This document shows, one piece after another, positions 50,914 to 52,983 of a DNA stretch of 52,983 bases (within the stretch, counting starts at the first letter, position 1; every line of letters begins with the position of its first letter). Position numbers and translations under genes: made by a program. The DNA is from an uncultured Pelagibacteraceae bacterium (GTDB taxonomy: Bacteria; Pseudomonadota; Alphaproteobacteria; Pelagibacterales; Pelagibacteraceae). The notes under the pieces are model-generated. The model was not told the origin of the DNA and did not search any database. It saw only the letters and a list, made by a program, of their open reading frames with translations. The stretch spans positions 1 to 52,983 of the forward strand of contig CACAIU010000004.1 of assembly GCA_902532645.1 (NCBI GenBank), written 5' to 3'.

Positions 50914-51717
50914 TTAAATATTTTTTAGTTGATTTCCGTATACATAGCTTTTGATATCTGTTGCTAAACCTGTTTTTATATCACAATCTACTATAACTCC
51001 ACACAAAGTAGCATCTCCAGTAGCAGGAAAGTGTTTCACTGAATTCTTTTTTAAAAATCTATTTAAAGAATTTTCTTTATTCATTCCAATCACTGAATCA
51101 TAATCCCCACACATACCTGCATCGGTTTGATATCCAGTACCATTATTTAGTATTCTGGCATCATTTGTTGGAATATGAGTATGAGTTCCAACCACGAGAG
51201 TTGCCTTTCCATCAAATAGATGTCCTATAGCATTTTTTTCGCTGGTAATTTCACCATGGAAATCAACTACAAGTAAATCAAAATCTTTTTTAATTTCATT
51301 TTCTTTTAAAAATTTTTGAGAAGCTTCAAAAACATCTTCACACTTTTTCATAAAAACATTGCCCATCAAATTAAGAACTCCAATTTTAATATCATTCTTT
51401 GTTTTATAAATCTGAAAACCTTTTCCTGGTGCAGGTTCAAATAAATTTTTAGGTCTTAATAATCTTTCTTCTTTATCTATAAATTCCATTATTTCTTTTT
51501 GATCCCAAACATGATTGCCAGTTGTGATAACATCAACTCCACAATTAAAAAAATCCTTACATATTTCTTTAGTTAACCCTACTCCTTGAGCTGCAGCATT
51601 TTCAGCGTTTACAATTACAAAATCGATATTCTTTTTATCAATTTCACTTAATAAAGTGCTAGTTAATTTAGAACATCCAGAAATTCCAACAACATCTCCT
51701 AAAAATAAAATTCTCAT
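50914..51717 (-). CDS. YmdB-family metallophosphoesterase
   Basis: The 267-residue protein shows the dinuclear metal site in order: FLGDVVG (Asp), NAENAAAQG (Glu/Asn), TGNHVWDQKEI (Asn-His), DFHGE (His) and VVGTHTHIPTNDARIL (two His). This is the TIGR00282/YmdB family, which hydrolyses cyclic nucleotides in some species. Its location between the cyclo-ligase and yebC is common in alphaproteobacteria. It overlaps the upstream cyclo-ligase remnant by 4 nt. Confidence 0.92.
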   Translation of the reverse strand: MRILFLGDVVGISGCSKLTSTLLSEIDKKNIDFVIVNAENAAAQGVGLTKEICKDFFNCGVDVITTGNHVWDQKEIMEFIDKEERLLRPKNLFEPAPGKGFQIYKTKNDIKIGVLNLMGNVFMKKCEDVFEASQKFLKENEIKKDFDLLVVDFHGEITSEKNAIGHLFDGKATLVVGTHTHIPTNDARILNNGTGYQTDAGMCGDYDSVIGMNKENSLNRFLKKNSVKHFPATGDATLCGVIVDCDIKTGLATDIKSYVYGNQLKNI

Positions 51718-52160
51718 TGTATAATTTTTTTCTCAGTTATTATTAGATCAAGTTTCTTATCATGCTTATTGATAGGTATTTTTTTTAATTCTTGGTATGA
51801 AAATCCTAATCCAATTTTCAAAATTTTTTTGATTTTAGCTATTTTATCTAAATAGCGATCATAAAATCCACCACCATAGCCCAATCTATTTAGATCATCA
51901 TCATAAGCTACCAAGGGGACAAATATTATATCTGGATAAATTTTCTTTCCTAAAGTTGGCTCAGCAATTCCGTACTTATTAATTTTTAAAGGATCTTTAT
52001 TTTTCCATTCAAAAAAATCCATTTGGTAATTTTCTTTTATTATTGGCAAGGAAATATTTGCTCTTTTTTTTCTTAAAAAATTCAACAAATCTAAATCATC
52101 AATCTCGTGATTGCATGGATAATACCCTCCTATACTTTTGAAATTAATTTTATTTTTTTT
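51714..52160 (-). pseudogene. 5-formyltetrahydrofolate cyclo-ligase, N-terminus missing
   Basis: The C-terminal two thirds of the enzyme is clear: GGYYPCNHEIDDLDLLNFL, ISLPIIKENYQMDFFEW, YGIAEPTLGKKIYPDIIFVPLVAYD and the substrate-loop motif RLGYGGGFYDRYL. Family members are about 190 residues and start with a helix bearing conserved Lys and Arg for ATP and substrate. Here the homologous frame is open from only 52160, where it meets an in-frame TAG, and contains no ATG. The first possible start is a TTG at 52088 (124 residues), past the conserved YYP region. Upstream DNA encodes the transketolase fragment in another frame. So roughly the first 50 residues are lost. Confidence 0.8.
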
Positions 52161-52983
52161 CTATTAAATATCTTCTTCCATTTTTTTTCTGTAGTTTCAC
52201 CTCTTTGACCAATTCTTCTCCAATCTTTTAAAATTTTATTAGGGATATCAAAAGGTTTGTTTTTCCAGTTTAAGGCTTTTCTTACTAGTTTTATTTCGTC
52301 CAATCCCAAAGGACTCCCATGGGATGATGCCTTACCTGATTTATTAGGTGAACCATATCCAATTTTTGTTTTACAAGAAATGACAGTGGGTTTTTTAGCT
52401 TTCTGGACTTTTTTTAGCGCTTTAAAAATTTCTTTTTCATTATGACCGTTGACAGAAATATAATCCCAACCATACCCCTCAAATCTCTTTTTAAAATTAT
52501 CAGAAACAGCAAGATTAGTTGGACCATCAATTGAAATTGAATTGTTATCAAATAGCATAACTAAATTTTTAAGTTTCAAATGTCCCGCTAAACTCATTGC
52601 TTCATGACTTATTCCTTCCATTAAGCATCCATCTCCAGCTAAAACATAAGTTTTGTGATTAATTAAATCTTTACCTAATTTATTTTTTAAAATTTCCTCA
52701 GCGATTGCAAAACCAACCGCATTAGATATACCTTGTCCTAGAGGACCTGTGGTTGTCTCAATACCTGTTTTTGGATGATATTCAGGATGTCCAGCACAAA
52801 TAGAATTTAACTGCCTAAATTTTTTAATATTATTAATTGATATGCTTTTATACCCCGTTAGGTAAAGCAAAGAATATAGAAGCATAGAACCATGACCAGC
52901 AGATAAAACAAATCTATCTCTATTTAACCAATCAGGATTCTTTGGATTAAATCTTAAAAAATTTTTAAATAGCACTGTTGCAA
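52130..52983 (-). pseudogene. tkt: Transketolase fragment: 5' end off window, C-terminal half missing
   Basis: The frame enters from the right edge (ATVLFKNFLRFNPKNPDW) and shows the ThDP-binding PP domain of transketolase: RDRFVLSAGHGSMLLYSLLYL, GHPEYHPKTGIETTTGPLGQG, the ThDP motif GDGCLMEGISHEAMSLAGH with FDNNSISIDG, and SCKTKIGYGSPNKSG. After KILKDWRRIGQRGETTEKKW it stops at 52130, near where the second (Pyr) domain should begin. Full transketolases are about 650 residues, so about half is absent. Separate N- and C-terminal transketolase genes exist elsewhere, but no C-terminal partner follows here. The gene runs straight into the truncated cyclo-ligase, which points to a rearrangement or an artefact joining the two. 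Confidence 0.8.

Noticed and set aside
52130..52983. Split transketolase (separate N-terminal subunit gene)
   Set aside because: Natural split transketolases have the C-terminal subunit gene next door. Here the next reading frame is a cyclo-ligase that is itself broken at the same junction, so truncation fits better.

Overview
The window looks like a SAR11-type alphaproteobacterium (Pelagibacterales, close to Candidatus Pelagibacter). The case rests on strongly AT-rich DNA, lysine/asparagine-rich proteins, very tight gene packing with many 1-4 nt overlaps, a circularly permuted two-piece tmRNA of the alphaproteobacterial type, ThyX rather than ThyA, and alphaproteobacterial gene clusters (hflK-hflC-DUF2065-degP; tolQRAB-pal-cpoB-tilS-ftsH-folP-glmM). 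The assignment is inferred from gene content and order; no search was run.

Layout. 1-2215 holds mreD (cut by the left edge), mreC and mreB (cell shape), coupled to leuA (2215-3786). 3889-9097 is a complete peptide-type ABC importer: binding protein, two permeases and a fused double ATPase. 9180-12541 is ilvB-ilvH-ilvC (branched-chain amino acid synthesis). 12594-17089 is hflK-hflC-DUF2065-degP-miaA (membrane and periplasmic proteolysis, tRNA modification). 17141-18893 holds convergent mrp and thyX. 18936-19196 is ssrA (tmRNA). A small insert of about 1.2 kb follows, carrying a predicted exported polysaccharide lyase and flanked by copies of the ssrA 3' end. 20410-26819 is ppdK-glyS-glyQ and an S49 peptidase. 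26934-35175 covers isoprenoid genes (ispB, dxs, ispA), pdxH, aroC, xseB, a Sua5-type tsaC and an ABC-2 exporter. Next come tRNA-Arg(UCG), rluD and rpoH. 37190-43593 is folP-glmM-thiD-purA, with ftsH upstream. 43657-49635 is the Tol-Pal envelope system plus tilS. 49689-51717 is yebC, a RuvC-like nuclease and a YmdB-type phosphoesterase. The right end carries a transketolase fragment joined to a 5-formyltetrahydrofolate cyclo-ligase that has lost its N-terminus.

How the genes relate. HflK/HflC (15115-17089) are the known partners of FtsH (41686-43593), and RpoH (36300-37193) is the known sigma-32 substrate of FtsH in model bacteria. IlvBHC and LeuA share one pathway. Dxs supplies C5 units for IspA and IspB. 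ppdK and the peptide importer fit a streamlined heterotroph.

The points most worth a second look are: (1) the lyase cassette at the tmRNA 3' end with its direct repeats, a perfect 19-bp inverted repeat and an unexplained 180-bp noncoding stretch; (2) the tkt'/'fau junction at about 52.13-52.17 kb, which truncates both genes and is either a real rearrangement or an assembly/amplification chimera close to the right end; (3) a phage/MOC1-like RuvC homologue in the canonical ruvC slot with no ruvA, ruvB or ybgC beside it. No CRISPR array, insertion sequence, integrase, rRNA or known riboswitch was seen. Apart from the ssrA locus, every stretch longer than about 300 bases is coding.
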